This document shows, piece by piece, positions 15,401-23,825 of a DNA stretch of 31,225 bases; position 1 is the first letter of the stretch; the number at the start of each line of letters is the position of its first letter. The position numbers and the translations under genes are program-made. Location of the stretch: the IMG/VR virus record IMGVR_UViG_3300013138_000030, positions 1 through 31,225 of that record; one strand, given 5' to 3'. Source of the stretch: a virus. The notes under the pieces were generated by a model. The model did not search any database and had not been told where the DNA came from. It saw only the letters and a list, made by a program, of their open reading frames with translations.

Positions 15401-17150
15401 CTTTGACTTCCTTCAACATAAAGTCACCATTGGCATTCAAACCGGCGACTCTAAACTTCCGGTTTTTAATTACAACTATTTTATCCAACGAATCCGGAGC
15501 CAACTTCCACATTGGTTTACCGGTCTCCAAATCCTTCCCGGCAAAAACCTTCGTGGCCCCGTTTTTGGTAAAAGTATCACCAACTTGAAAAGTACGTTGG
15601 ATATTATTATCTGTATAAGATACACTAGCCGCCAGTATCCCACCAGTCGCACGACCTTCATTATTTGGCATCCCAACAATAAACTGGCGAGCAAAATTCC
15701 TCCTATCATTTTCTGTCTGAAGAGCCTTTAATTGCTCTTCCGGAACTTGTTGAATTTTTTGATGGTAGGAAGAAAGCATTTGAGCTTTAATATCTCGCCT
15801 ACCTTCCGCTTCTAATTCCGGGTAGGCTTTATCTACATAATCCTTAATCATCTGATACCCTAACGACACTACATCATTTCCTGGCCGTCGCCACCACAAA
15901 GTCGGAACCGTTCCCGCTTGATCGACCACTTCACTAAAAGATTTAACCCGAGGGACTTGCCCTTGTCTCAAAGCGAGTTTTGTCCGCATAATCGCCGCTT
16001 TCTGATCAAAGTCGGATTTTGTAATTACTCCCGTCTGATACAGCGACGAAAGATTAGCATAGATCTCAAGCTCTTTAGCAACATCCTTTTCAGACGGTCC
16101 TTGCCCGGTTTGCTTCTTTTCCATTAAATACTCTTCCCAATCCGTATCAAACTTCGCTAAAGCTTCTTTCCGAGCTTCTTTATTAGCCGGAAGACGCTGA
16201 TTAGCGTACATAACCATATCGATTTGATTGTCTAAACCTTTAATGTAATTTGGATCTATAACCGGTTTACCCAACGCATCAACTTTATATTTATTGGCCA
16301 CCATCGCGTCACGTTCGGTAATCAAATCAGCAATCGAAACTGATCCGTCTTCAATTCCGTTTTGATAGTCAAGAAGTTTACCCTGCGCCATAAACATAGT
16401 CCGGAATTGATCATCTTCTGCCCGATTGTAAATTGCATCCCGAGCTTTACCTTTCCAAGTAAGGCGTTCGTCAGCGTCCAGTATACTATCATACGCCCCG
16501 CCCTCCAAATCCCGCATTACTTTCATCGGGCGGGAAAATACCTGCGCCGCCATAGCCTGTTTTTTAGCCAGTTCCCAATATGTTTGAGTGAGCTTAGTAT
16601 CCGCCTCTTTATCTATCAATTTAGTAGCTTCTGCACTCGCAGCGATAAAATCTTGTTTAAGACTCTGTAAACCTTCTGCTGAATTAATTGTAGACGCTTT
16701 AATAGCCAAATTCTGCTTAATACTACTAATCCGGCCGACTTGAATCTCATTATCTCGCTGAAAAGACCACTTCGCTAAATTCCCGGCATCTTGGGCTAAC
16801 GAAGACGATGTCATTTGCCTAAATTTCTTAACCGCATCCCCGGACATACCCTGGCTAAACTGGTCAGAAAGTTTCTGGGACAACTCCTTTACCGCTGTCG
16901 GGTATTTTGCCGGATCATCTTTGAACTGCCGTTGAAGATCCAACTTCTGCTGCTGATAAGCTAAATCAAAAGACCCAAATTGGTCCATAGCCTCAAGAGT
17001 ACTTGTGGTATCTTCACGTTTAGCAATCGCCACACCAATAGCATTAATTCCTTGAGCTAAAATCTGACCCGACCTATCCTCCCCCGGCACTCCAGTAGCC
17101 GAAGGTGAAAAATTACCTGGATCGTATGGTGTTATCTTACCTTTAGCCAT
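15390..17150 (-). CDS. Internal virion protein, helical, 586 aa
   Basis: The protein starts MAKGKITPYDPGNFSPSATG, has a long helical middle (about residues 50-300) rich in Gln, Lys and Ala, and ends in a compact beta-rich C-terminal domain (GGILAASVSYTDN, then NRKFRVAGLNANGDF). Size and position match the middle core protein of T7-like virions (gp15 position). I cannot claim direct sequence similarity to gp15. The start abuts the stop of the previous gene, so translation is probably coupled. Confidence 0.7.
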   Translation of the reverse strand: MAKGKITPYDPGNFSPSATGVPGEDRSGQILAQGINAIGVAIAKREDTTSTLEAMDQFGSFDLAYQQQKLDLQRQFKDDPAKYPTAVKELSQKLSDQFSQGMSGDAVKKFRQMTSSSLAQDAGNLAKWSFQRDNEIQVGRISSIKQNLAIKASTINSAEGLQSLKQDFIAASAEATKLIDKEADTKLTQTYWELAKKQAMAAQVFSRPMKVMRDLEGGAYDSILDADERLTWKGKARDAIYNRAEDDQFRTMFMAQGKLLDYQNGIEDGSVSIADLITERDAMVANKYKVDALGKPVIDPNYIKGLDNQIDMVMYANQRLPANKEARKEALAKFDTDWEEYLMEKKQTGQGPSEKDVAKELEIYANLSSLYQTGVITKSDFDQKAAIMRTKLALRQGQVPRVKSFSEVVDQAGTVPTLWWRRPGNDVVSLGYQMIKDYVDKAYPELEAEGRRDIKAQMLSSYHQKIQQVPEEQLKALQTENDRRNFARQFIVGMPNNEGRATGGILAASVSYTDNNIQRTFQVGDTFTKNGATKVFAGKDLETGKPMWKLAPDSLDKIVVIKNRKFRVAGLNANGDFMLKEVKDGE

Positions 17151-17548
17151 TAAATAAACAGGGCCCCGCCCATTACAATACTACTAATGAGCGAAGTCAT
17201 CCCCTCCGATTCAGACTGCTTTGCCTTTTTATTATACAACCGTTCATAATTTCTACCAGTTACTTCAAGAGAATTAGCTTTTGCAAAAGACTTCGATAAA
17301 GTTTCTTTCAAAACTAATTGCGGAGTGCCAACAATCTCAACCCCCGAAGAAATATACTCCATTGTTTGCTTTGACCGAGTACGGAACCCCTCTTCTTTTA
17401 CTAAAGCTGCTTGCCGGTAATAATCGTCTTTGGTAAGCACGCCCTGTTCCTCCAAGAGAGATGCATTTTGGAATCCAGAAATAGCCGACGAAATACCGCT
17501 CAATCCCAATGCCCCTGCTTGTAATGACTTCCCCCAAATACTCGCCAT
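17150..17548 (-). CDS. Small internal virion protein, 132 aa (gp14 position)
   Basis: The N terminus is a glycine/serine/alanine-rich hydrophobic segment (GKSLQAGALGLSGISSAISG), followed by a charged helical middle with KDDYYRQAALVKEEGF, and a hydrophobic end TSLISSIVMGGALFI. Short proteins of this design precede the two large core proteins in T7-like genomes and are expelled into the outer membrane. GGAGG precedes the ATG. The identification rests on gene order and composition. Confidence 0.7.
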   Translation of the reverse strand: MASIWGKSLQAGALGLSGISSAISGFQNASLLEEQGVLTKDDYYRQAALVKEEGFRTRSKQTMEYISSGVEIVGTPQLVLKETLSKSFAKANSLEVTGRNYERLYNKKAKQSESEGMTSLISSIVMGGALFI

Positions 17549-20370
17549 TATTCTTCCTCCCCCACATCAATTGACGGAATTATCGACAATACCTCTAACG
17601 GAAACGGCTCATCCTGCAAAAAATAAAAATGCTTCTCATTTGAATACCCATCTTTCAGTGGAACATCTTTCAAACCTGTTACTAATACTGGAGGCCGATC
17701 ATAATAACTACTACCAGCTTTACGATACATCAATTCCGTCAAATTGTAAAGCCCTTTTACGTTGGACCCAAACTTTCCGCCCAAAGAATTCCGAAGCTTT
17801 ACAAAAGCTTTTTCAACAGTTTTCCTCCGGGCTTGAGCCGTAGTAGATAACCCAGCTATCTCAAAATCAACTGTACGCCCAATCCCAGAATATCGTTTCC
17901 CCAAAATAACATAACGAACTGAATAATCCAATGTAACCGCCCCATCCGCAACCACAACATTCGAATGTAACCCGCCGTCCGTTACAACACCTAGCGTTTC
18001 CCCCTCCAAATGCCCAAGACCTGTAATAGTCTGATCTGTTAGGTACCACCCACCCGACGCAAAAGTAGTAGCCGAAAAAGTCTCTAAGATTTTAACAGTA
18101 ACAACCGTAGTAGAAGTATACCCGATTATCTCAGCAATACCGGTTTCCGTCCCATCGATAAACTTTGCAAAAATAAACTGACCCACATCCGCGGCAGAAA
18201 AAGCCGCCACCCCAGCTGTCGCAGTAACACTATCCCCAGAAACCGCCCCGAGAGTTAAAGTAGTAGCCTGTGTAGTATCTCGAATTAAAGCGCTATCTAA
18301 TCGAACAAATTGTTTCTGAAGTTCGAACATTATCTTTTCAAACTTTTCTCGATCAGCATTCTCATTATCCCCCCCAGTAAAATAATCCGAAAAATCAGGA
18401 ATTTGTGGGTCGTCGGAGATATATTCCACATACCTGCGGGTAGCGCCATCAATTGTCCGTTCTACAAAAAGACCAATTCGGTCAATCCCAGAAACTTGCG
18501 GTTCTGTCACAACACTTAAAACTTGTCCATCCCCGCCTAAATACCTTCGCGCCCAGCCCGCGACATCATCAGACTCTAAAATAGTACACGTCAATAAAAC
18601 TCCATCAGCACGAACCGCGTAAATGATATTCGGTCGGCCTTTCGCATACGCTATTTGGGTAATGCCACCATAAGTTATGTCCTCCGCAAGAATATTCTTA
18701 TCAAAAGCTTTATAATTATCTTCTAAAAGACTATACCCAAAACTACGGATAGTCCTGCCACCTTCCTCTATATAATAAGTATTATTGTCGATCAAAAGCG
18801 GCATCATATCCATCACCCCAACACTCGATACCGGAAAACTATATATAGACGTTGGAGTAATAGCACTACCGTCGGAACCACCATTTACCTTATACACGCC
18901 ACTAGAAGCTCCTATAACCATAAATCCGGGAGTACCGCTAAACCAATAAATTCTATGCGCCTGAAGATTTTGGGAAGATAAAACAAAAACCATCCCGTCT
19001 GAATCATTTGTTCCAATAGAAAAGTCATCGTACTGAGATTCACCGGTATCAGAATTCGGACCTCGAGACAACCAAAAAACATCTGGATCGTTATCTGTTC
19101 CACCGGCAACCATCCGACCGCCATAGAAGCCACCGGCCCCCGGAAAGTCCCCGATTTTAGTAAACAACCCTCGAATCAAATAAACTTTACCACCCGAAGA
19201 CCAAGTAGTATACGATGTAGTATCAAGATCAGTTCCAATTTCATTAGTCAATGAAAACGTATTGGCATCGATTTTTTTAACCCAATAAAACCCACTATTC
19301 AACTCTGTCATTCCAACAATACTGTCGATATAAATTTTATCACCCGTTAACAACCCGTGGCCAGCAATAGTGACAACCCCTGGATTGGCTTTTGTAACAC
19401 CAGTAATCGACAACCCCACATCCCGGACTATCGCAACTTTTCCACCAGACGCATACGTAGTGTAAGCACTAGTGTTAACCGCGGCCCCTGCTAAAGTTTT
19501 TAACGAAAAAGTAGTGGCGCTAATATACTCAACTAAAAATTCGGTTTGATTCAACTCGGTCATCCCTACAATTTGAGAAAGATAAATTCTATCACCAGTA
19601 ACTAATCCGTGATCTGCTGTGGTTGTGATAACCCCTGGACTGGCCTTTGTGATTCCTGAAATAGTCCATTGAGAAGAATACCGAGTATAGGTGGCGATAG
19701 ACCAAGATGTAGCCCCAGCCCGAATAAGAATCCGAGGTTCGTGATCGGGATGAAAAAGATACATTATATCCGCTGTCCCACAATATTTAATCCGCGCGCT
19801 TTCAGCAGCAGTGTATGGAGAAGTAATTTCATACACCCGAGCCGCGGTCCCCCCAGAAGAATACGCGGTTAAAGCCGCAGTATTAATAGCATTTCCATCT
19901 ACATCAGTAAGAGAAAAAGTATTCGCATTAATATAAACAACTAAATAGAATTGCTTATTGAGTGAAGTAGGCCCGACTAAACCATCAAGATAAACTTCGT
20001 CCCCCGACGTAAATCCGTGAGAATTACTGGTAAATACCCCCGGACTAGCGGCCGTTAGCCCTGTAATAGCCTTAGCTGTTTCTAAAGAAACCCCACCATC
20101 GTGATGAATACGGATTTTATAATCCGTAAATTCCAAAGAATACGCCTGTTCTATGTTAAAACGAAAAGGAACGCCCCAGGCGGACTGATTTAACCGTGTG
20201 TGAACACTAAACTCAGTTCCTGGAGAAAAGCGACAACCTCCGGTTAACAAAGGAGTGAAATTCCGGCAAATCTCTAGTCCATTTTTATAAAAAGGCCTAT
20301 CTACCCTCCCCCAAACTCCGGGCGACAGTTCTCCTGACGAAAAATTATTTTGATAAAAATTTATCCCCAT
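17548..20370 (-). CDS. Tail nozzle protein (T7 gp12-like tail tubular protein B) with three inserted repeat domains
   Basis: The opening FYQNNFSSGELSPGVWGRVD and CRNFTPLLTGGCRFSPGTEF is typical of podovirus nozzle proteins, as are the later beta-propeller-like strands. Inside the N-terminal third are three copies of a 75-residue module (about 101-176, 237-312, 321-396). Each has the pattern ITGxTxAxPGV, HGxxxGDxxYL, ANTFSL and YSSGG, resembling the module annotated as ubiquitin-activating E1 FCCH-like in phage proteins. The 940-aa length exceeds the roughly 800 aa of T7 gp12 by about the size of these insertions. It closes the short tail together with the adaptor encoded just upstream. Confidence 0.85.
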   Translation of the reverse strand: MGINFYQNNFSSGELSPGVWGRVDRPFYKNGLEICRNFTPLLTGGCRFSPGTEFSVHTRLNQSAWGVPFRFNIEQAYSLEFTDYKIRIHHDGGVSLETAKAITGLTAASPGVFTSNSHGFTSGDEVYLDGLVGPTSLNKQFYLVVYINANTFSLTDVDGNAINTAALTAYSSGGTAARVYEITSPYTAAESARIKYCGTADIMYLFHPDHEPRILIRAGATSWSIATYTRYSSQWTISGITKASPGVITTTADHGLVTGDRIYLSQIVGMTELNQTEFLVEYISATTFSLKTLAGAAVNTSAYTTYASGGKVAIVRDVGLSITGVTKANPGVVTIAGHGLLTGDKIYIDSIVGMTELNSGFYWVKKIDANTFSLTNEIGTDLDTTSYTTWSSGGKVYLIRGLFTKIGDFPGAGGFYGGRMVAGGTDNDPDVFWLSRGPNSDTGESQYDDFSIGTNDSDGMVFVLSSQNLQAHRIYWFSGTPGFMVIGASSGVYKVNGGSDGSAITPTSIYSFPVSSVGVMDMMPLLIDNNTYYIEEGGRTIRSFGYSLLEDNYKAFDKNILAEDITYGGITQIAYAKGRPNIIYAVRADGVLLTCTILESDDVAGWARRYLGGDGQVLSVVTEPQVSGIDRIGLFVERTIDGATRRYVEYISDDPQIPDFSDYFTGGDNENADREKFEKIMFELQKQFVRLDSALIRDTTQATTLTLGAVSGDSVTATAGVAAFSAADVGQFIFAKFIDGTETGIAEIIGYTSTTVVTVKILETFSATTFASGGWYLTDQTITGLGHLEGETLGVVTDGGLHSNVVVADGAVTLDYSVRYVILGKRYSGIGRTVDFEIAGLSTTAQARRKTVEKAFVKLRNSLGGKFGSNVKGLYNLTELMYRKAGSSYYDRPPVLVTGLKDVPLKDGYSNEKHFYFLQDEPFPLEVLSIIPSIDVGEEE

Positions 20371-21011
20371 TAAGATAAAAGGTGCTGACCGTCAAACGAA
20401 GAAGCATTACGCCCGCTATGCCGTAAAGTTTTCAACGGACTTTCAAATCGAACCCGGGGCGGATTTTCGTGGCCATTCTTAACCCGAGCCTTAGCCTCCC
20501 AGCGATCCCGAAATTTCTCCATACCCGCAATACTCTTGTTTAGTCCAGTCAAAGAATTGCCGAACATTAACGCCAATTCTGCAACCAAAAGCATTAAGAA
20601 AATCGGATCAAATTTAACTACATCTTGAATATCATAAATGTAGCAAAAATCAAGAGACGCAGCCCCGTCATTATTAATTAAAAGTTGCTTACCCTCAATT
20701 AAAAAATCAGTAATAGGGTTATTTACCGGATCATCACCAACAAAAACATACCCAACATAATCATTGGGAAGCTGATATGCGTCTTCGTATTCAAATTCCG
20801 GAGCGGTGGTAATACGGGGGAGAGTAATACGTTTCCGGGCAAAGTTCCACGGGAACATTCTAAGAACTGCTCGGCGCAACGCATCATACCAACGTGCGCC
20901 AAGACTTTCTTCATCGGTGGTAGGCGTTTCTAAACTAGTGATAAGAATACTATGCCGTAATAAATCAAGGGATAGGTTACAAACTTCTTCAGCAGAAACT
21001 GGAGCGCTCAT
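20370..21011 (-). CDS. Tail adaptor protein (T7 gp11-like tail tubular protein A)
   Basis: The 213-aa protein has VCNLSLDLLRHSILITSLE, a helix with ARWYDALRRAVLRMFPWNFA, and AYQLPNDYVGYVFV, the standard signature of gp11-like adaptors that dock on the portal. The central region IFLMLLVAELALMF is a helix of the same family. It directly precedes the nozzle gene, with a one-base overlap of stop and start. GAGAGG and GGGATAGG lie upstream of the ATG. Confidence 0.87.
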   Translation of the reverse strand: MSAPVSAEEVCNLSLDLLRHSILITSLETPTTDEESLGARWYDALRRAVLRMFPWNFARKRITLPRITTAPEFEYEDAYQLPNDYVGYVFVGDDPVNNPITDFLIEGKQLLINNDGAASLDFCYIYDIQDVVKFDPIFLMLLVAELALMFGNSLTGLNKSIAGMEKFRDRWEAKARVKNGHENPPRVRFESPLKTLRHSGRNASSFDGQHLLS

Positions 21012-21029
21012 AACCTATCCCTCTCTTTC

Positions 21030-21527
21030 TTATTCTACATACTCAAGAATACCCGCAATACTACCTGTATCAGTACCGGCGGTATTCCCGGTTAGCGCTA
21101 CGTCAAAAGCCCCATATTTCCGGGCGTTTGCCGCTGTGACCCCCGCGATCAGATATGCTTCTTTTCCGACGTTAGCCGGATCTGGAGCATACTCTTCTGT
21201 CAGAGTAGCAATACCTGACGAAGGATTCAGGCCGTCTTTAAGACAGTCTTTATCAATCACATTGCCATCAATACTCAACGGCTTATAGAACCCGATATCC
21301 AAATCGGTAAGACTGGATATCGCGTCGCAAGCAATTTTAATGCCCACGATCCTGGCGAAAGGTGATATACGGCCAATACGCCAAACCGACGCATTGATAT
21401 CAGCCGCAGCCTTCTCAAAAGAGAAGAACAATTTCTTCACCGGAGCCCCGACGGAACGAGCAGAGATGTCCACATCGGCTTTCTTATCTGACGCATTTTG
21501 TGTTACCATATCATTATAAGCAGCCAT
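21030..21527 (-). CDS. Capsid-adjacent structural protein, 165 aa
   Basis: The product (MAAYNDMVTQNASDKKADVD) lies between the major capsid and tail adaptor genes. It is rich in Ala, Asp and Gly with alternating beta strands, and ends GNTAGTDTGSIAGILEYVE. It has no cysteine cluster or enzymatic motif. Position suggests a capsid decoration or head-completion protein. GAAAGGAG precedes the ATG. Family not recognised with certainty. Confidence 0.6.
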   Translation of the reverse strand: MAAYNDMVTQNASDKKADVDISARSVGAPVKKLFFSFEKAAADINASVWRIGRISPFARIVGIKIACDAISSLTDLDIGFYKPLSIDGNVIDKDCLKDGLNPSSGIATLTEEYAPDPANVGKEAYLIAGVTAANARKYGAFDVALTGNTAGTDTGSIAGILEYVE

Positions 21528-21543
21528 TTTATCTCCTTTCTCC

Positions 21544-22428
21544 TTACGGGGTTAAACGTAATCTCTGAACCCTTACACCGGCAGTACGCACGGCGCCAAG
21601 TTCCTTAATTACGTTGATGATGCTGGTTTCGATCTTAGTCGGGTAGTCCTTAACCTCTACCTTTCTTTCAAGAGAAATACCTAACGCTACTCCACGGGCG
21701 GAAAGAGCAAACGAAATTCTCTCCCCTGAAACCGTCTCGAGAATCGGATCGGTAATGTTTGAACCCGCGCCAAAGGCAACCAAATCCATACCCATAGCGT
21801 TAGTGATTATACCTTTTGCAATTACATACTGAGACGTATAATCCCCGCTGGTGAGCTCAACTTCACTCATCAAATCAGTATGCTCGTCGCCAGAAATTCC
21901 TATGGCAATCGCAACCTGACCCTGATTGCCGACTTCGGCGTCAATAAAATTCTGACGGATCTCTAACAATTTTTCATAGGTGAACCCGGCAGTCGCATCC
22001 ACACTAGCAACCCCATCGGACGAATAAGAAACACTCGTCGCAAAATTTCGGCCTGTATAAACTGTGGCGAACAGCGCGTCATAGATAACGCGATCAGTTT
22101 CCCTCTCAACGGCAGCAATACACAAACTGGCAAGCTCGCTCTGAGGATCCGTTAACATTCCACGGATATCCTTATTGTCGACCAATAAGGTTACAACTAC
22201 GCGGTCTCTCGACATCTTTCTGCGAGTAAACTGCGCTTCCACCGGCTGAATATCCGGATTGCGCCCATTCGCGTGGTACGCCTGAACTTCAGTTAACCCA
22301 TCATAAGCATAATCATCGCCAGCAACAGGTTTCCTAACTGCGTAGGGCAAAAGGCGGGAAGTCATCTGCTGCTCTTGAACATCGAGCGCCGCATTGAACT
22401 CCGTTATTTGAACTGTATCATAACTCAT
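21544..22428 (-). CDS. Major capsid protein, HK97-type fold
   Basis: At 294 aa, with PQSELASLCIAAVERETDRV and LATVYTG-like helix-strand patterns, and NGRNPDIQPVEAQFTRRKMS in the N-terminal third, it fits the phage capsid family found with T7-like portals and small scaffolds. It directly follows the scaffold gene. AGGAGG sits ideally before the ATG. A separate promoter and a 148-base leader with two identical repeats precede it, which would allow extra expression of this most abundant protein. Confidence 0.87.
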   Translation of the reverse strand: MSYDTVQITEFNAALDVQEQQMTSRLLPYAVRKPVAGDDYAYDGLTEVQAYHANGRNPDIQPVEAQFTRRKMSRDRVVVTLLVDNKDIRGMLTDPQSELASLCIAAVERETDRVIYDALFATVYTGRNFATSVSYSSDGVASVDATAGFTYEKLLEIRQNFIDAEVGNQGQVAIAIGISGDEHTDLMSEVELTSGDYTSQYVIAKGIITNAMGMDLVAFGAGSNITDPILETVSGERISFALSARGVALGISLERKVEVKDYPTKIETSIINVIKELGAVRTAGVRVQRLRLTP

Positions 22429-22472
22429 AACTTCCTCCTTAGTTAATTAATTTTCACCGCCCTTACGAGTTA

Positions 22473-22556
22473 CGATCCCCGGCTTTGTTTCCCGGACGTT
22501 TCCCGCTTGAGTACGCCAGTTATTTTTCATCGATCCCCGGCTTTGTTTCCCGGACG
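22473..22556 (-). repeat. Two identical 26-bp direct repeats in the major capsid gene leader
   Basis: Identical 26-bp copies lie at 22473-22498 and 22531-22556 (58-bp period). An additional partial copy of eight bases, GTTTCCCG on the plus strand, lies at 22498-22505. On the transcript each copy carries CCGGGAAAC then CCGGGG, able to form a short imperfect stem. The copies sit between the capsid promoter and its Shine-Dalgarno, so they are transcribed. They are not CRISPR: only two copies, and the 32-base gap is not spacer-like in a longer array. Confidence 0.9.
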
Positions 22557-22582
22557 ATTACTTAAATGTCGCTGACAAAAGA

Positions 22583-22611
22583 ACACTAACATAAAAAATA
22601 TTTCTTGTCAA
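22583..22611 (-). promoter_or_regulatory. Sigma70-type promoter for the major capsid gene
   Basis: TTGACA (22611-22606), a 17-base spacer and TAGTGT (22588-22583) lie in the only sizeable gap of the late operon besides its start. The -35 sits in a perfect 13-bp dyad, TTCTTGACAAGAA. Predicted transcription start is near 22576, giving a leader of about 148 bases. The A/T-rich spacer supports promoter activity. Confidence 0.7.
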
Positions 22612-22619
22612 GAACTTTT

Positions 22620-23501
22620 TTATCCAGCACCTTGAAGAGTTTTTAACTTGCCACGAATAACCTCCATTCTATCATTCAATTCTTTATGCTTAACCCGATC
22701 TTTAAACGGATCACTATACGCCGGATTTTTCATTATCTCCTGCATCTGAGCAACCAAAGTCTCTTTAGTCTCTTGCCCGCCGCCCCCGCCTCCACCCGAA
22801 CCACGAAAAGGATCTTCGCCTGTAAATTTCTTAGCCAAAGCATCCGTAGCCGCTAAAACAACGGTCAACTGTTTTTCATCAAATGATTCTAACAACGGAC
22901 GAATATTCTCAGGTAAATGCGCGGCCAAAAACGTCTTACCATTTTGAATAACCGAATCTTTCTTATCACCAAACAGATCCCCTGCAAGTTTAGCAAAAGA
23001 CTGATCCTTTAATTGCGAATGCCTTGTCTCCGCGGTAAATAATGCTTTTAAAATCCCGGGAAGAATTTGTTTTGCCTGATATAGACTAGCCCCGGCTTTA
23101 TGCAAAAGATTTTGCACAATCTTTACGATCGGTCCAGCCTTCTGGACGTACTCCGGAGTTACTCCCTCGATTGTACCAACTTCGTATTTTTCCGGAGACT
23201 CAGGACGGAACTTAGAATGAAACTCCCCCCACTTATCCTCTGGTGTATTTGCGTCGGGTAAAGTTCTTTGGCCTAACAAAGTCGTAGCCCCATCAAGCTT
23301 TTTAACCAAATCACCAAAAGTATTAATTTCTTTAGCATAAGGTTTAGCTTGAATCTCCGCGGGTAAGAGCGCCCTAAACGCGTCGCCTTGTACTGCTCCC
23401 AAACTCTCAACCGTAATCGCCGCAGGAGCCGGAGCAGTGTCAAACATCATAAAAGACATAAGCGGAAAAAATAATTTCAACCCCTCCAATAATCCAAACA
23501 T
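22620..23501 (-). CDS. Capsid assembly scaffolding protein
   Basis: The 293-aa protein sits immediately before the capsid gene. Features include DANTPEDKWGEFHSKFRPES and PEKYEV in the first half (a common phage scaffold pattern), long helices in the middle, a flexible Gly run (GSGGGGGGGQ, about residues 235-245), and a charged helical C terminus, which in scaffolds binds the coat protein. The N terminus (MFGLLEGLKLFFPLMSFMMF) is unusually hydrophobic. GGAGC precedes the ATG. Confidence 0.8.
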   Translation of the reverse strand: MFGLLEGLKLFFPLMSFMMFDTAPAPAAITVESLGAVQGDAFRALLPAEIQAKPYAKEINTFGDLVKKLDGATTLLGQRTLPDANTPEDKWGEFHSKFRPESPEKYEVGTIEGVTPEYVQKAGPIVKIVQNLLHKAGASLYQAKQILPGILKALFTAETRHSQLKDQSFAKLAGDLFGDKKDSVIQNGKTFLAAHLPENIRPLLESFDEKQLTVVLAATDALAKKFTGEDPFRGSGGGGGGGQETKETLVAQMQEIMKNPAYSDPFKDRVKHKELNDRMEVIRGKLKTLQGAG

Positions 23502-23824
23502 TATTCGCTCCTTTCAACAGCGTTTTTAGTCTCTACGGACATCATTTTCCGTATATCGTGATAAACCGCTTCTCGTCCTACGTTAAAAACAGTGGAGCTA
23601 ATCAGGATTTCCCCATTAGCCCCCACAACCTGAACCGGCGCGTCGTAACTACAAATCTCTCGTAACATCTGCAAAAGCAAACGTACATTGGCGTCAGTCG
23701 TTGCGCTATTGACTGCTATCTTATATGCTTCTGCTTTTTTCCTCCTCGCCTCAATTTTCTTCTGTGTTTCTGCTGCCTGTCTCGCAACTTCGTCGGGAGA
23801 CTGTTGCTCTGTTTTACCATCCAT
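23501..23824 (-). CDS. Small hypothetical protein between portal and scaffold genes, 107 aa
   Basis: The 107-aa product starts MDGKTEQQSPDEVARQAAET with a long charged helix (KKIEARRKKAEAYKIAV). It then has a small alpha-beta part with LLLQMLREICSYDAPV and NGEILISSTVFNVGREAVY. No known motif. It starts one base after the portal stop region and overlaps the scaffold start by one base. A virion assembly role is inferred from position only. Confidence 0.7.
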   Translation of the reverse strand: MDGKTEQQSPDEVARQAAETQKKIEARRKKAEAYKIAVNSATTDANVRLLLQMLREICSYDAPVQVVGANGEILISSTVFNVGREAVYHDIRKMMSVETKNAVERSE

Positions 23825-23825
23825 T

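Noticed and set aside
22473-22556. CRISPR array
   Set aside because: Only two repeat copies, no spacer series and no cas genes nearby.
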